Below the pieces are notes generated by a model that was not told the origin of the DNA, ran no database searches, and saw only the letters and a list, made by a program, of their open reading frames with translations. From Streptomyces puniciscabiei (lineage in GTDB: Bacteria; Actinomycetota; Actinomycetes; Streptomycetales; Streptomycetaceae): a DNA stretch of 64,000 nt. The translations under genes were made by a program, and so were the position numbers. Shown here piece by piece: positions 50,181-58,225 of the stretch (position 1 is its first letter; each line of letters starts with the position of its first letter). The stretch lies in NCBI RefSeq assembly GCF_006715785.1, contig NZ_VFNX01000001.1, positions 4,382,001-4,446,000 on the forward strand, in the 5' to 3' direction.

Positions 50181-51311
50181 TCAGGAGACGATGCGGCGGG
50201 CGGCCAGGACGTCCCAGTCCGCGAGCGGAGTGATCCGGACGGGCTTGGAGGTCCGCGGCGCCTCGATGACGAGCCCCGCGCCGATGTACATGCCGACGTG
50301 TTCGGGCACGGCCGCGGTCCCCCGGGTGAACAGCAGGTCGCCCGGCTTCAGTTCCGACGGCGAAACGGCCTTGCCTTCCTTGACCTGTGTGTACGTGGTG
50401 CGGCTGAGCTGGACGCCGGCGTGGGCGTACGCCTGCTGCATCAGGGAGCTGCAGTCGCAGCGGCCCATCGGGTCGGGGCCGTGCGGGTTGGTGCAGTCAC
50501 CGCCCCACTGGTACAGGGTGCCGAGCTGGTGCATGGCCCAGTCGATGGCGGTGCGGGCCTTCGGCGGGGCGTCCTTGGGGATGGTGTAGCCCTTGGGCAC
50601 GGAGCCCTCGGGGATGGTGCCCCACTGGGAACCGTCCTGGCCCGGGGTGCAGCCGGTGGAAGCCGTCTGCGCGGTGCTGGTCGTGTTCTTGGTCGTGTTG
50701 GATTTGCCCTTGCCCGGCAGGGTTTTGACGGTGGCTTTCTGCAGGGCCCGGGCGAGCGGCTCCCACTGCGCGTACGCATCAGGAAGACCGGACGCCTGGA
50801 CGGCCTGGGCGGCCTGGGTGACGGTCATCTGCTGCCAGCCGTGGACCTCAAGCAGCGCCTTGTAGAACTTGGTTGAGGCGTAGACGGGGTCGCGGATCTG
50901 CTCGGGTGTGCCCCAGCCCTGGCTGGGCCGCTGCTGGAACAGGCCGAGCGAGTCGCGGTCGCCGTAGTTGAGGTTGCGCAGGCGGGATTCCTGCATGGCG
51001 GTGGCAAGCGCGATGACCTGGCCCTGGGCGGGCACGCCGAGCGAGATGCCGGTGGCGACGATGGTCTTGGCGTTGGGGATCTGCTCGTTGGGCAGCTCCA
51101 GGCCCTCGACGTGGACGTCCTTGGCGGAGCCCTTGCCGCCGAGGATGGCCGCCACCTGTTTGGCGACGGCGGCGGTGTCGATGGATGTGCCGGTGCTGTT
51201 GCAGGAGGCGGTCTGGCCGGCGTCGCTTGCCGCCGCGGCCATGGCGGCGGTGCCGGCGAGAAGGAACGGGGAGAGGACGACGACGCCGATGCCGGCGGCG
51301 AGCGCCTTCAA
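50181..51311 (-). CDS. Secreted NlpC/P60 peptidoglycan hydrolase with transglycosylase-like domain
   Basis: A 376-residue exported protein: signal peptide (residues 1-28), a lytic-transglycosylase-like domain (IALATAMQESRLRNLNYGDR, SLGLFQQRPSQGWGTPEQI), a Thr/Ser linker, and a C-terminal NlpC/P60 domain with catalytic Cys in GRCDCSSLMQQAYA and His in VPEHVGMYIG. It would cut cell wall to let the conjugation channel pass. TTG 51309-51311 overlaps the stop of a 20-codon leader (TTGA). It is the first large gene of the leftward array. Confidence 0.85.
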   Translation of the reverse strand: MKALAAGIGVVVLSPFLLAGTAAMAAAASDAGQTASCNSTGTSIDTAAVAKQVAAILGGKGSAKDVHVEGLELPNEQIPNAKTIVATGISLGVPAQGQVIALATAMQESRLRNLNYGDRDSLGLFQQRPSQGWGTPEQIRDPVYASTKFYKALLEVHGWQQMTVTQAAQAVQASGLPDAYAQWEPLARALQKATVKTLPGKGKSNTTKNTTSTAQTASTGCTPGQDGSQWGTIPEGSVPKGYTIPKDAPPKARTAIDWAMHQLGTLYQWGGDCTNPHGPDPMGRCDCSSLMQQAYAHAGVQLSRTTYTQVKEGKAVSPSELKPGDLLFTRGTAAVPEHVGMYIGAGLVIEAPRTSKPVRITPLADWDVLAARRIVS

Positions 51312-51370
51312 CCGCGGCAGCCCGGCCGCAGGTCAGCGTTTTCGGGCAGGGGCGGGTGGCGAGAGGTCAT
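51308..51370 (-). CDS. 20-residue leader peptide coupled to the NlpC/P60 gene
   Basis: ATG 51368-51370 with GAAGGA seven bases upstream encodes MTSRHPPLPENADLRPGCRG. Its TGA overlaps the TTG of the NlpC/P60 gene (TTGA), while the TTG itself lacks its own ribosome site. Translation of the hydrolase would thus depend on this leader. Confidence 0.5.
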   Translation of the reverse strand: MTSRHPPLPENADLRPGCRG

Positions 51371-51593
51371 GAAGCAGTCCTTCGGGCGCAAGGTCCGTCC
51401 GCCGCGTGCGCAAGGCGTGGTGGAAAGGGGCCGCGGCGGCCGGGGTGGGCGATCTGGTCAGGCCGGTCCGCAGCGAGTTGCCGCTCGCATGGCGGACCAG
51501 TGGTGGGTCAGGTGTGCCGGGGCAAAGGGGGAACCTCCGCGGGGCAAAGGATGGGAGTGGGCCAGCGGCGGTGTGTGCGCCGGGCGGTTCTAA

Positions 51594-51700
51594 AACACTA
51601 GGCCCAGATTGGCGGTCGACCAAAAAGTGGGCGTGAGGGGTCGGAATTCGACCCCTCACGCTCGCACTTCTTGGTCGGCGGCCGATTCGCCTCTACAGTT
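51594..51700. promoter_or_regulatory. Divergent promoter pair around a long palindrome
   Basis: Rightward: TTGGTC (51671-51676), 17 bases, TACAGT (51694-51699). Leftward: TTGGTC (complement of 51618-51623), 17 bases, TAGTGT (complement of 51595-51600). Between them is a perfect 13-bp inverted repeat (51631-51643 with 51649-51661, loop GAATT), extended by weaker pairing to both -35 boxes. This would drive the transfer array leftward and the methyltransferase array rightward, with the palindrome as a shared operator. Confidence 0.75.
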
Positions 51701-51834
51701 TTGGGACTCCCCTCGCCCTCCCCGGTGTGTGGCCCTGGGCTTCTTCATGCCCACGTTCTTTCGGCCCACCGGCTTCTCACGTGCGCGACGGGTTATTCAT
51801 CTCGGCCTGTTCCCACCCGAATCGGGGTTTCTCT

Positions 51835-52590
51835 TTGCCTTTTTCCCTGCACCAGGGCGATGCCCTCAGCGTCCTTGCCGGTCTGCCGGACGACTGCGTC
51901 GATTCCGTGATCACCGACCCGCCCTACAACTCGGGCGGGCGCACGGCGAAGGAGCGCACCTCGCGCAGCGCGAAGCAGAAGTACACCTCTGCCGACGCCA
52001 AGCACACCCTGCCTGACTTCACCGGCGAGAACATGGACCAGCGCTCTTACGGGTTCTGGCTCACCCAGATCATGACCGAAGCACACCGGCTCACGAAGAC
52101 CGGGGGCACCGCGCTGCTGTTCACCGACTGGCGCCAGCTGCCGGTCACCACCGACGCGATCCAGGCGGCTGGCTGGCTGTGGCGGGGCGTGCTGGCCTGG
52201 CACAAGCCCCAGGCGCGGCCCCAGAAGGGCCGCTTCACCCAGAACTGCGAGTTCATTGTCTGGGCGTCGAAGGGCGCGATCGACGGCTCGGCCAATCCCG
52301 TCTATCTGCCCGGCCTGTACTCCGCCTCGCAGCCGTCAGGCGCCCAGCGCCAGCACATCACCCAGAAGCCGGTCGAGGTGATGCGCGAGCTGGTCAAGAT
52401 CGCACCGCCTGGCGGCACGGTGCTCGATTTCTGCGCCGGTTCCGGCTCCACCGGCGTCGCCGCTCTGCTGGAGGGGCGGGACTTCATCGGCGTGGAGAAG
52501 ACCAAGCACTACGCCTCGATCGCGGCCGACCGGCTCACGAAGACCGTCCGCGAGACCCTCACCCAGAACGATGTGGGCCTGACGGTCTGA
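51835..52590 (+). CDS. N4-cytosine/N6-adenine DNA methyltransferase
   Basis: About 251 residues with catalytic motif IV DPPYNSGG (28-35) and SAM-binding motif I VLDFCAGSGSTGVA plus RDFIGVE near the C-terminus, in the order of beta-class enzymes. It would methylate an exocyclic amino group in a specific DNA site. It is the first gene of the rightward array, 136 bases after the promoter -10. TTG 51835-51837 fits the family start (SLHQGDALSVLAGLPDD); GTG codons at 51781 or 51727 are alternatives. No restriction enzyme is nearby. Confidence 0.85.
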   Translation: MPFSLHQGDALSVLAGLPDDCVDSVITDPPYNSGGRTAKERTSRSAKQKYTSADAKHTLPDFTGENMDQRSYGFWLTQIMTEAHRLTKTGGTALLFTDWRQLPVTTDAIQAAGWLWRGVLAWHKPQARPQKGRFTQNCEFIVWASKGAIDGSANPVYLPGLYSASQPSGAQRQHITQKPVEVMRELVKIAPPGGTVLDFCAGSGSTGVAALLEGRDFIGVEKTKHYASIAADRLTKTVRETLTQNDVGLTV

Positions 52591-52744
52591 CACGCCAACC
52601 GCCACTCTCCTACCGGCACTTGGAGAGGGCTACGCGCCTGCGCGCTGCACCCTGGTGCGTGGGTGAAATCCCGTCTGCGGTTCTGCCTGCCTGCTTCGTT
52701 CGCGTCACGCCCTTCCTTCCCCCAGTCCTTCCAGGAGGCCAGAT

Positions 52745-53404
52745 TTGCCTGAATCCGTAGAACCGCCAGCCGAGGCAGAGATGGATCCGGTTCGCGTGCC
52801 GGACGCTCACCTTGAGGGAATCGAGGCGAGCGTGCGCCGGCTGATGGAACAGTCGGCGCAGCAGGCCCGGCAGCTCGACCACCTCGCCTCCGCGCCGCCC
52901 CCCGGTCCCTCGCCATTCGCCGCGTTCGGCATGCCGGGGCTCGGCGGCCCGCCCCCGGCGGCAGCGCCACCGGAGCCGCGTCCGATCCTGGAGCTGGAGG
53001 GCGAGGAGTACGAGGACGAACTCGACGCACTGTCCGACTGGGTCGACGACTTCCTCCTGCCGGTCTACGGCGCGGAGGTCACCACGGCTGCGCCGTGGTG
53101 TCTGCAGTGGCAGGAGCACGACGACGTCGTGGCCTGGCTCCACGCCCTGTGGCTGGCCTACCAGCAGCACAAGGACGCCGAAGCGGGCCTCAGCGGCCTG
53201 TTCGTGTGGCACCGGGACTTCCTCACCCACGCCGTCGCGGCGATCCGCGCGCCCGGCGGGCCGCTGTCGGCCTGCATGACCTCTCCGGACCGCCCCGCGC
53301 ACCGGCTGCTGCCCGGCCCGCCGCCCTCGGCCCGCACCGAGAAGGCGAACGCGGCCGAGTCGGCCTCGTCCGGTCCTGGTACGGCTGGCGAGCCGGCGTC
53401 ATGA
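52745..53404 (+). CDS. DUF4913 protein (219 aa)
   Basis: TTG 52745 with AGGAGG nine bases upstream. The central domain (LSDWVDDFLLPVYGAEVTTA, APWCLQWQEHDDVVAWLHAL, LFVWHRDFLTHAVAAI, GPLSACM) matches DUF4913, a domain common in actinomycete elements and of unknown function. An N-terminal helix precedes it and the tail is Ala/Ser-rich. It overlaps the RelE-like gene (ATGA). Confidence 0.75.
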   Translation: MPESVEPPAEAEMDPVRVPDAHLEGIEASVRRLMEQSAQQARQLDHLASAPPPGPSPFAAFGMPGLGGPPPAAAPPEPRPILELEGEEYEDELDALSDWVDDFLLPVYGAEVTTAAPWCLQWQEHDDVVAWLHALWLAYQQHKDAEAGLSGLFVWHRDFLTHAVAAIRAPGGPLSACMTSPDRPAHRLLPGPPPSARTEKANAAESASSGPGTAGEPAS

Positions 53405-53880
53405 GCACCGGGCAGCCGGCCTTCGGCCTCAGCTTCGACCCCCGCGCGCTGAGTGACCTGCTCCAGGCGCCCGGCGACATCCGCGACCTGACCCTTGCCT
53501 ACCTGCAGGAGGTGGTCAACGCCCAGCGGTTCGGGCTTCGGCTGACGGGGGATTTGGAGGGCTACCGCAAGCTGTTCGTGGATTCCCGCAAGGAGTGGCG
53601 CGTCGTCTACGGCGTGCGCCCGGCACCCGAGACGTCCGCGCACCGCCAGGAGATCCACGTCATCGCGGTCAGGCCCCGCGCCGGCAACGACGTCTACGAC
53701 ACCGTCGGGCGCCGTCTGGGGATGGCCCGCCGCCCGCTCAGCGCCCGCACCCACGCAGCCCGCGCCCGCTCCCCGCAGCTGACGACCCGCACGGCGGTGC
53801 CCAGGCCGATCCCGCTGCCCTCCGCCATGCCCGGCCTGCCCCGCCCGGCACAGAGCCCCTCCCGCTATCAGGCCCGCTGA
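53401..53880 (+). CDS. RelE/ParE-like protein (159 aa)
   Basis: ATG overlaps the upstream stop. The first 100 residues follow the RelE/ParE toxin fold (LLQAPGDIRDLTLAYLQEVV, LTGDLEGYRKLFVDSRKEWR, VVYGVR, IHVIAVRPRAGNDVYDTVGR). RelE-type toxins cut mRNA on ribosomes, ParE types poison gyrase. No small antitoxin gene adjoins; the partner would have to be DUF4913 or the protein encoded next. A basic Pro-rich tail follows. It could instead be a tamed RelE-fold protein. Confidence 0.6.
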   Translation: MSTGQPAFGLSFDPRALSDLLQAPGDIRDLTLAYLQEVVNAQRFGLRLTGDLEGYRKLFVDSRKEWRVVYGVRPAPETSAHRQEIHVIAVRPRAGNDVYDTVGRRLGMARRPLSARTHAARARSPQLTTRTAVPRPIPLPSAMPGLPRPAQSPSRYQAR

Positions 53881-53898
53881 CTTCAAGGAGGCACGTCT

Positions 53899-54600
53899 AT
53901 GCCCCCTGACCCCGCGCCGGCACCCGCCCGGCGTGCGGTGTCCCCGCTCGATGAGCGCATCGAAGCCGTCACCGGCCACGACGTCGACACCCTGTGGGCG
54001 TACCGGGACCGCGGCGTCCTCGACGAGGTACACACCCGCCTGGTCGATTTGCACCGCGAACTTGCCCAGGCCGAAACCGGCGTCATCTTCCACCGGACCC
54101 TCCTGCACCGCCTGGCCAGCGGCGAGTTCCCCGTCGACAGCGCGCTGTTCGCCCGGATCGACCGCACCGTGGACCAGCTTCAGCAGGCCGCCGCTCAGCG
54201 CGATGCCGCCGCGCGACGGGTACTCGCCGCCCTGGAGCCCATCGAAGCCGCCGCCCGCACCCAGCCGGTGGGGCGCGCAGCCCCGATATCGGCTGCCGAC
54301 CAGGCGGTGCTGCTCGCCATCGCCGGCGGCGCCAAGCTCTACCAGCATCTGCTGACGGGGCGGATGTCGGTGGCCACCGCCTCCGGCACCCGCATCCCCT
54401 ACGCCGAGCTGCAGCGGCTCGAATCCGCCGGCCTCCTGTGCCGGGACACCGGCCATCCCGTCCACGCCGGCCAGCCGGTCGCCCTCACCGACACCGGCCG
54501 CGCCGCCCTGGTCGCCGCCCGCCGCCCCAAGACGACCCAGGCGCCGAAGGCGGCGGCCCGGCCGGGCGCATGGCCGTCCACCCCCGCACACCGGCGCTGA
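53899..54600 (+). CDS. Helical protein with C-terminal wHTH-like part (233 aa)
   Basis: ATG 53899 with AAGGAGG nine bases upstream. Its first 120 residues belong to a helical family shared with three later genes of the array (LDERIEAVTGHDVDTLWAYR, LAQAETGVIFHRTLLHRLAS, QRDAAARRVLAALEPIE). The C-terminus adds a winged-helix-like domain (AELQRLESAGLLCRDTGHPV, VALTDTGRAALVAAR). A DNA-binding regulator is plausible. Confidence 0.6.
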   Translation: MPPDPAPAPARRAVSPLDERIEAVTGHDVDTLWAYRDRGVLDEVHTRLVDLHRELAQAETGVIFHRTLLHRLASGEFPVDSALFARIDRTVDQLQQAAAQRDAAARRVLAALEPIEAAARTQPVGRAAPISAADQAVLLAIAGGAKLYQHLLTGRMSVATASGTRIPYAELQRLESAGLLCRDTGHPVHAGQPVALTDTGRAALVAARRPKTTQAPKAAARPGAWPSTPAHRR

Positions 54601-54629
54601 CCCGCGCCCACTCCCCAACGAAAGGCGCT

Positions 54630-55379
54630 ATGCCCTCGAACGAACCGGCCCCTGCAACCCCTGGGCGCATGCCTGAACTCGACGTCCGGCTCGACGGCTT
54701 CACCGCTGACGAGGAGACCTCCGACGCCTTCTTCCACAAGGTCGGATGGATAGAGCATGAACTCGTTCCGCTGGCCGAGCACCACACAGCCGACGGCGCC
54801 CATAGCTTCTACGTCCTGCACGACCCCACGGCCACCTGGGACCACCCCGGTCTGTCGCAGTACGCCGCCTTGCATATCCACCGGGACATGCAGGCGCGGA
54901 CGTTCCATTTTGAGCACGCCGTGCTTCCGCTGCCGGCGATGGCGCAGTCCTGGCTCATCCACCGCGGCTGCCCTGCCGACTCCATCGCGCTCGCTGCAGG
55001 GATGCGCCCGGCTCCGGCGGATGAGGTGACGAGGGCACTGGAGCGGCGTCTGGCCGGAGACGGCGACCACTACGCCCTTGGGTACAGGTACACCAGCGAC
55101 GACCCCGACGACATGGTGATCCTCGTCGCCCTGCGCGCCCTCGATGAGCGTGCTGCCTCCTCGTTCCGGGTCGTGGTCGAGGAGTTGGACACCGACGCGT
55201 GGACCTACACCCTGCGCGAAGGGGGCTTCGCCACGGCCGCAGATGCTCTCCAGTGGTGCGACGACCGGCTCAGCGGCGAGGCCGGCCCCCTGGCGCCGGT
55301 GCGGCCTGTGGCGTCATCCACCCGCTCTGCTGCCGTGCCGAAGAGCGCCATTTTGCGCCCGCCGAGCCGGGCGCGCTAA
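54630..55379 (+). CDS. Conserved element protein (249 aa)
   Basis: ATG 54630 with GAAAGG a few bases upstream. It has a folded region (VGWIEHELVPLAEHHTADGA, SFYVLHDPTATWDHPGLSQY, QSWLIHRGCPADSIALAAGM) of a family I cannot name. Regulatory block C lies just after its stop. Function is unknown. Confidence 0.6.
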   Translation: MPSNEPAPATPGRMPELDVRLDGFTADEETSDAFFHKVGWIEHELVPLAEHHTADGAHSFYVLHDPTATWDHPGLSQYAALHIHRDMQARTFHFEHAVLPLPAMAQSWLIHRGCPADSIALAAGMRPAPADEVTRALERRLAGDGDHYALGYRYTSDDPDDMVILVALRALDERAASSFRVVVEELDTDAWTYTLREGGFATAADALQWCDDRLSGEAGPLAPVRPVASSTRSAAVPKSAILRPPSRAR

Positions 55380-55394
55380 AGCGTCAACGCCGAC

Positions 55395-55456
55395 CGGGGC
55401 GGCGGAATATAGCCGACGATCGGCGGTTGGCCAAAAGCACGTTTCTCCGGATTCTT
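55395..55456. promoter_or_regulatory. Conserved regulatory block, copy C
   Basis: Plus direction: TTGGCC (55427-55432), 17 bases, GATTCT (55450-55455), pointing at the SH3 gene. Minus direction: TTGGCC (55429-55434), 17 bases, TATATT (55406-55411). The palindrome GCCGACGATCGGC lies upstream of the plus promoter. Sequence identity to copies A and B is high over about 50 bases. Confidence 0.65.
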
Positions 55457-55531
55457 ATACGGCCGCCGGGACAGCAACCCCGGCTGGTCTCTCCACACAT
55501 TTCCCTGTCCTTCTACGGAGGTTTCTTCCGC

Positions 55532-55879
55532 ATGCGCTCTACCCGAATTGCGATATCCGCTGCGATGCTCGGCGCGCTCGCGCTGCCGATAGTCGCGGCG
55601 ACTACGGCCACGGCCGCTCCGGCGTCCGCTCCGAGCCGCGTTTCGGCCTCCCGGCCGTGCGACCGGCCCGGTCCGTGGGTCATCGGCACTCAGGCCGTGA
55701 CCATTCGCTCCAAGGCATCCGCCAAGTCCACCGCCGTCGGCGTGCTCTACCGGGGCCAGAAGTTCACCGTCCACAAGAGCAGCGGTGGCTGGCACTACAT
55801 CACCGACAAGTCCACCGGCGTGACGGGCTGGGTGTCCGGCACCTACGTCTACCGCACCGTCTATATGTGCCTCGACTGA
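55532..55879 (+). CDS. Small secreted bacterial SH3-domain protein (115 aa)
   Basis: ATG 55532 with GGAGG ten bases upstream. A signal peptide (residues 1-30, ending ATAAPA) precedes an SH3b domain (VIGTQAVTIRSKASAKSTAV, GVLYRGQKFTVHKSSGGWHY, GVTGWVSGTYVY). Two cysteines (RPCDRP, YMCLD) could form a disulfide. SH3b domains bind cell-wall peptides, so a cell-wall-attached role is likely. It is directly downstream of regulatory block C. Confidence 0.75.
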   Translation: MRSTRIAISAAMLGALALPIVAATTATAAPASAPSRVSASRPCDRPGPWVIGTQAVTIRSKASAKSTAVGVLYRGQKFTVHKSSGGWHYITDKSTGVTGWVSGTYVYRTVYMCLD

Positions 55880-55992
55880 CAGGCGCGTACCAGCAACACG
55901 CGGTTGCAGCCGCGGAGTTCACCGCTCGTTCGTGAAAACCCCTTCCCCCAAGAACAACCGGGCCGTTGTGCCTGGCGGAGAGGAGTTCTCCT

Positions 55993-56460
55993 GTGTCCGA
56001 CGGCATGGAGGATGTCGTGGGCGTCCTCACCGAGCAGATCGAGGCGCGGTTCGCCATGAGCATGGCCGAGTTGAAGGCCGCGGTCGCCGTGGCGCCGGCC
56101 GCCAACGCCGAGGCCACCGGCGTCGTGAAGTGGCATGGCCTTCTCGTGGAATCCCAGGCGGCGCTCGAACGTGCCGAAGACGCTCTGCTCGCTGCGCTGG
56201 AGACCCAGCCCAGCGAGGTCGACGACCCGACGATGGACCTCGCCCACCGCGTCAACGCGGCCGTCGCCGCGCGGGACGGGCGTGCCATGGTCGTGCGCTG
56301 GCTCCTCGACCCCGCTGCCCCAGGGAAGCAGGGGCTTGCCGCTGAACGGCTCGCCCGCTTCAGCCGCGGTGCTCGCACAGGCCCGGCGGTGCCAACCAGC
56401 GCGCCGGTCCGGCCCGCGACGGCCCCGGCACCGGCAGCACGAGGAGGGGTCCTGCGGTGA
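55993..56460 (+). CDS. Helical paralogue 1 of a four-gene family (155 aa)
   Basis: GTG 55993 with GGAGAGGAG upstream. Helical throughout (LTEQIEARFAMSMAELKAAV, SQAALERAEDALLAALETQP, HRVNAAVAARDGRAMVVRWL). The pattern of an AE helix, a spacer and an A.RD helix is shared with 53899, 56457 and 56923. Function is unknown; it is coupled to the next gene (GTGA). Confidence 0.6.
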   Translation: MSDGMEDVVGVLTEQIEARFAMSMAELKAAVAVAPAANAEATGVVKWHGLLVESQAALERAEDALLAALETQPSEVDDPTMDLAHRVNAAVAARDGRAMVVRWLLDPAAPGKQGLAAERLARFSRGARTGPAVPTSAPVRPATAPAPAARGGVLR

Positions 56461-56909
56461 GTGTGCGCCACAAGCCCAGCAGCCTCGACGGCCGACTTGA
56501 GGAGATCTTCGACGCTCCGGTAGCCGAGCTGTACGAGAGGGCGATCGATCCGGACGCCTCGGCTGCCGTGACCCGTGCCATGGAGCTGCGTTCGTTCCTC
56601 GCCCTGGCCGAGGAACAGGTGGCCCGGGTCCGCGACCGCGTGCACGAGGCGATGTCGGCCGACCGCGACATGGACGAGCTGTCCGCCGAACAGCTGCGGA
56701 TGGACGCGCAGTGGCTGGACGCGGCGCTCGATGCCCGCGACGGCTACCGGGCCGCGCTCGATGACCTGCTGCGCACCATGCCGCCTCCCGCCCAGCAGCC
56801 GCGGCCCGTCCGCATGACACAGCAGACCCTCACCACCACCCTGCCGCCTTCCAGCCCGGCCGCCCCGGCACCGCAGCGTGCCGGGGCGGCCAGGGCCCGC
56901 CGACCGTGA
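56457..56909 (+). CDS. Helical paralogue 2 (150 aa)
   Basis: GTG 56457 overlaps the upstream stop. It shows the family pattern LDGRLEEIFDAPVAELYERA, FLALAEEQVARVRDRVHEAM, LDAALDARDGYRAALDDLLR. A Pro-rich tail follows. No motif is recognised. Confidence 0.6.
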   Translation: MSVRHKPSSLDGRLEEIFDAPVAELYERAIDPDASAAVTRAMELRSFLALAEEQVARVRDRVHEAMSADRDMDELSAEQLRMDAQWLDAALDARDGYRAALDDLLRTMPPPAQQPRPVRMTQQTLTTTLPPSSPAAPAPQRAGAARARRP

Positions 56910-56922
56910 AAGCCTCCGCCGA

Positions 56923-57333
56923 TTGCCCCGCCTTATCTCCACCGAGATAGCCGGACGGATCGAGGAACTGTACGGCGCCCCGCTCGCCGTCCTCGAAGCC
57001 CACGCCCAAGGCCAGCCGCCCGGCATGCTTGCCGCCCTCCTCGCCGGCCACCACGACCTCGCCTTCGCCGAGCAGAGCATCACCTTCCACCGCGAGCGCC
57101 TCGCCCAACTCATTCATCCTGAACGGCAGATCGGCGCTCACGAGGTGTCGCACCTCCTCGAATGCGCCCGTCGGCTCGCCGAAGCGGTCGCCGTACGCGA
57201 CGTCCAGGCCAAGACCGTCTCCGCCGTCCTGGGCAGCCTGGCCCCCGCCGACCGGCCCGAACCGTCGTCGGCCCCCGCAACGGCTCTGCCCGCTCCTCCC
57301 GCCCGGGCCACGAGCGCCGCTCCCACCCGCTGA
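56923..57333 (+). CDS. Helical paralogue 3 (136 aa)
   Basis: TTG 56923 is the likely start; an ATG at 56878 would overlap the previous gene by 32 bases. It carries the family segments TEIAGRIEELYGAPLAVLEA, LAFAEQSITFHRERLAQLIH, LLECARRLAEAVAVRDVQAK. Three such genes in a row, plus the related N-terminal half at 53899, indicate tandem duplication. Confidence 0.6.
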   Translation: MPRLISTEIAGRIEELYGAPLAVLEAHAQGQPPGMLAALLAGHHDLAFAEQSITFHRERLAQLIHPERQIGAHEVSHLLECARRLAEAVAVRDVQAKTVSAVLGSLAPADRPEPSSAPATALPAPPARATSAAPTR

Positions 57334-57373
57334 CCTTCGGGCAACCCTCTTACCTCACCCAGGAGTTCCAGCC

Positions 57374-58225
57374 TTGTCCCTCACCGCTCTGCCCCCTGAC
57401 ACCGGCGCCGACATCGCCCGGGTCACCGAGGCACTCGCCATGATCACCCCGCGTTGGAACGTGCGGATCCTGCTGGCGCTGGCCGGTCGGCCGCTGCGCT
57501 ACAGCGAGATCGCGGGCAAGATCTCCTGGCTGCAGAACGGCCAGCTTCATCCGAAGCTGCGGACGTTGTGCGATGACGGCCTCGTTGAGCGCACCGAGCA
57601 CAGCCCACGGCACGTCACGTACGGCCACACCGATCGCGCAGCCGCGCTGCTGCCGGTTCTGCCGATGATCGCCACCTGGGCCGAGGAGCACCTGGAGCAG
57701 CCGGAGAAGCCGCTGTCGGCCATCGAGCAGATCGAGGACAGCCTCTCCCTCCTGACCCGCCGGCACGCCGCCGCGATCTTGTGGGTGCTCAAGTCCCGAG
57801 GCGAGGCCAGCGGCCGTTCCCTGGCCCGGATCGTCATGCCCGACAGCGACTGGACCAACATCTATCCCCCGCTGCGGCAGCTGGTTGCCGACGGCCTGGT
57901 CGATACCGATGGCATCGGTCAGCCCTACCGCTTGTCCGCGGCAGGGGAGGGCTTGGGGCCCGTGTTCGGGGCTTTGTCCGCGTGGTCGGCGGGAGAGTCC
58001 CTTGCGCAGGCCGCCCATCACCCGGTGTGGGGCCGAGCCGGCAATGCGCCGGCTCCGCGCACCTGGGTCAGCCACCCCTCCCGGCTGCCCGCCCCGCCGG
58101 CAGCGCCGGCGCCGGTCAGGACCGGCCCGCCCGCACCTCCGGCGTGGCAGCACCGTGCATTGTTCTCCCACGCCCCCGCCGCACGCCCGGCGACGGCCGT
58201 CCTGGCGGGAGGTCCGCGCCGATGA
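57374..58225 (+). CDS. HxlR-type regulator with two winged-helix domains (283 aa)
   Basis: TTG 57374 with AGGAG eight bases upstream. Residues about 20-105 form a HxlR winged helix (ITPRWNVRILLALAGRPLRY, LHPKLRTLCDDGLVERTEHS, VTYGHTDRAAALLPVLPMI). Residues about 120-205 form a second (LLTRRHAAAILWVLKSRGEA, YPPLRQLVADGLVDTDGIGQ). Tandem HxlR proteins are usual for streptomycete regulators. It probably controls the following transporter genes, coupled to the next gene by ATGA. Confidence 0.75.
   Translation: MSLTALPPDTGADIARVTEALAMITPRWNVRILLALAGRPLRYSEIAGKISWLQNGQLHPKLRTLCDDGLVERTEHSPRHVTYGHTDRAAALLPVLPMIATWAEEHLEQPEKPLSAIEQIEDSLSLLTRRHAAAILWVLKSRGEASGRSLARIVMPDSDWTNIYPPLRQLVADGLVDTDGIGQPYRLSAAGEGLGPVFGALSAWSAGESLAQAAHHPVWGRAGNAPAPRTWVSHPSRLPAPPAAPAPVRTGPPAPPAWQHRALFSHAPAARPATAVLAGGPRR

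Noticed and set aside
53158..54618. 486-codon open frame on the minus strand
   Set aside because: It is antisense to DUF4913, RelE-like and helical genes that have overlapping starts and good ribosome sites.
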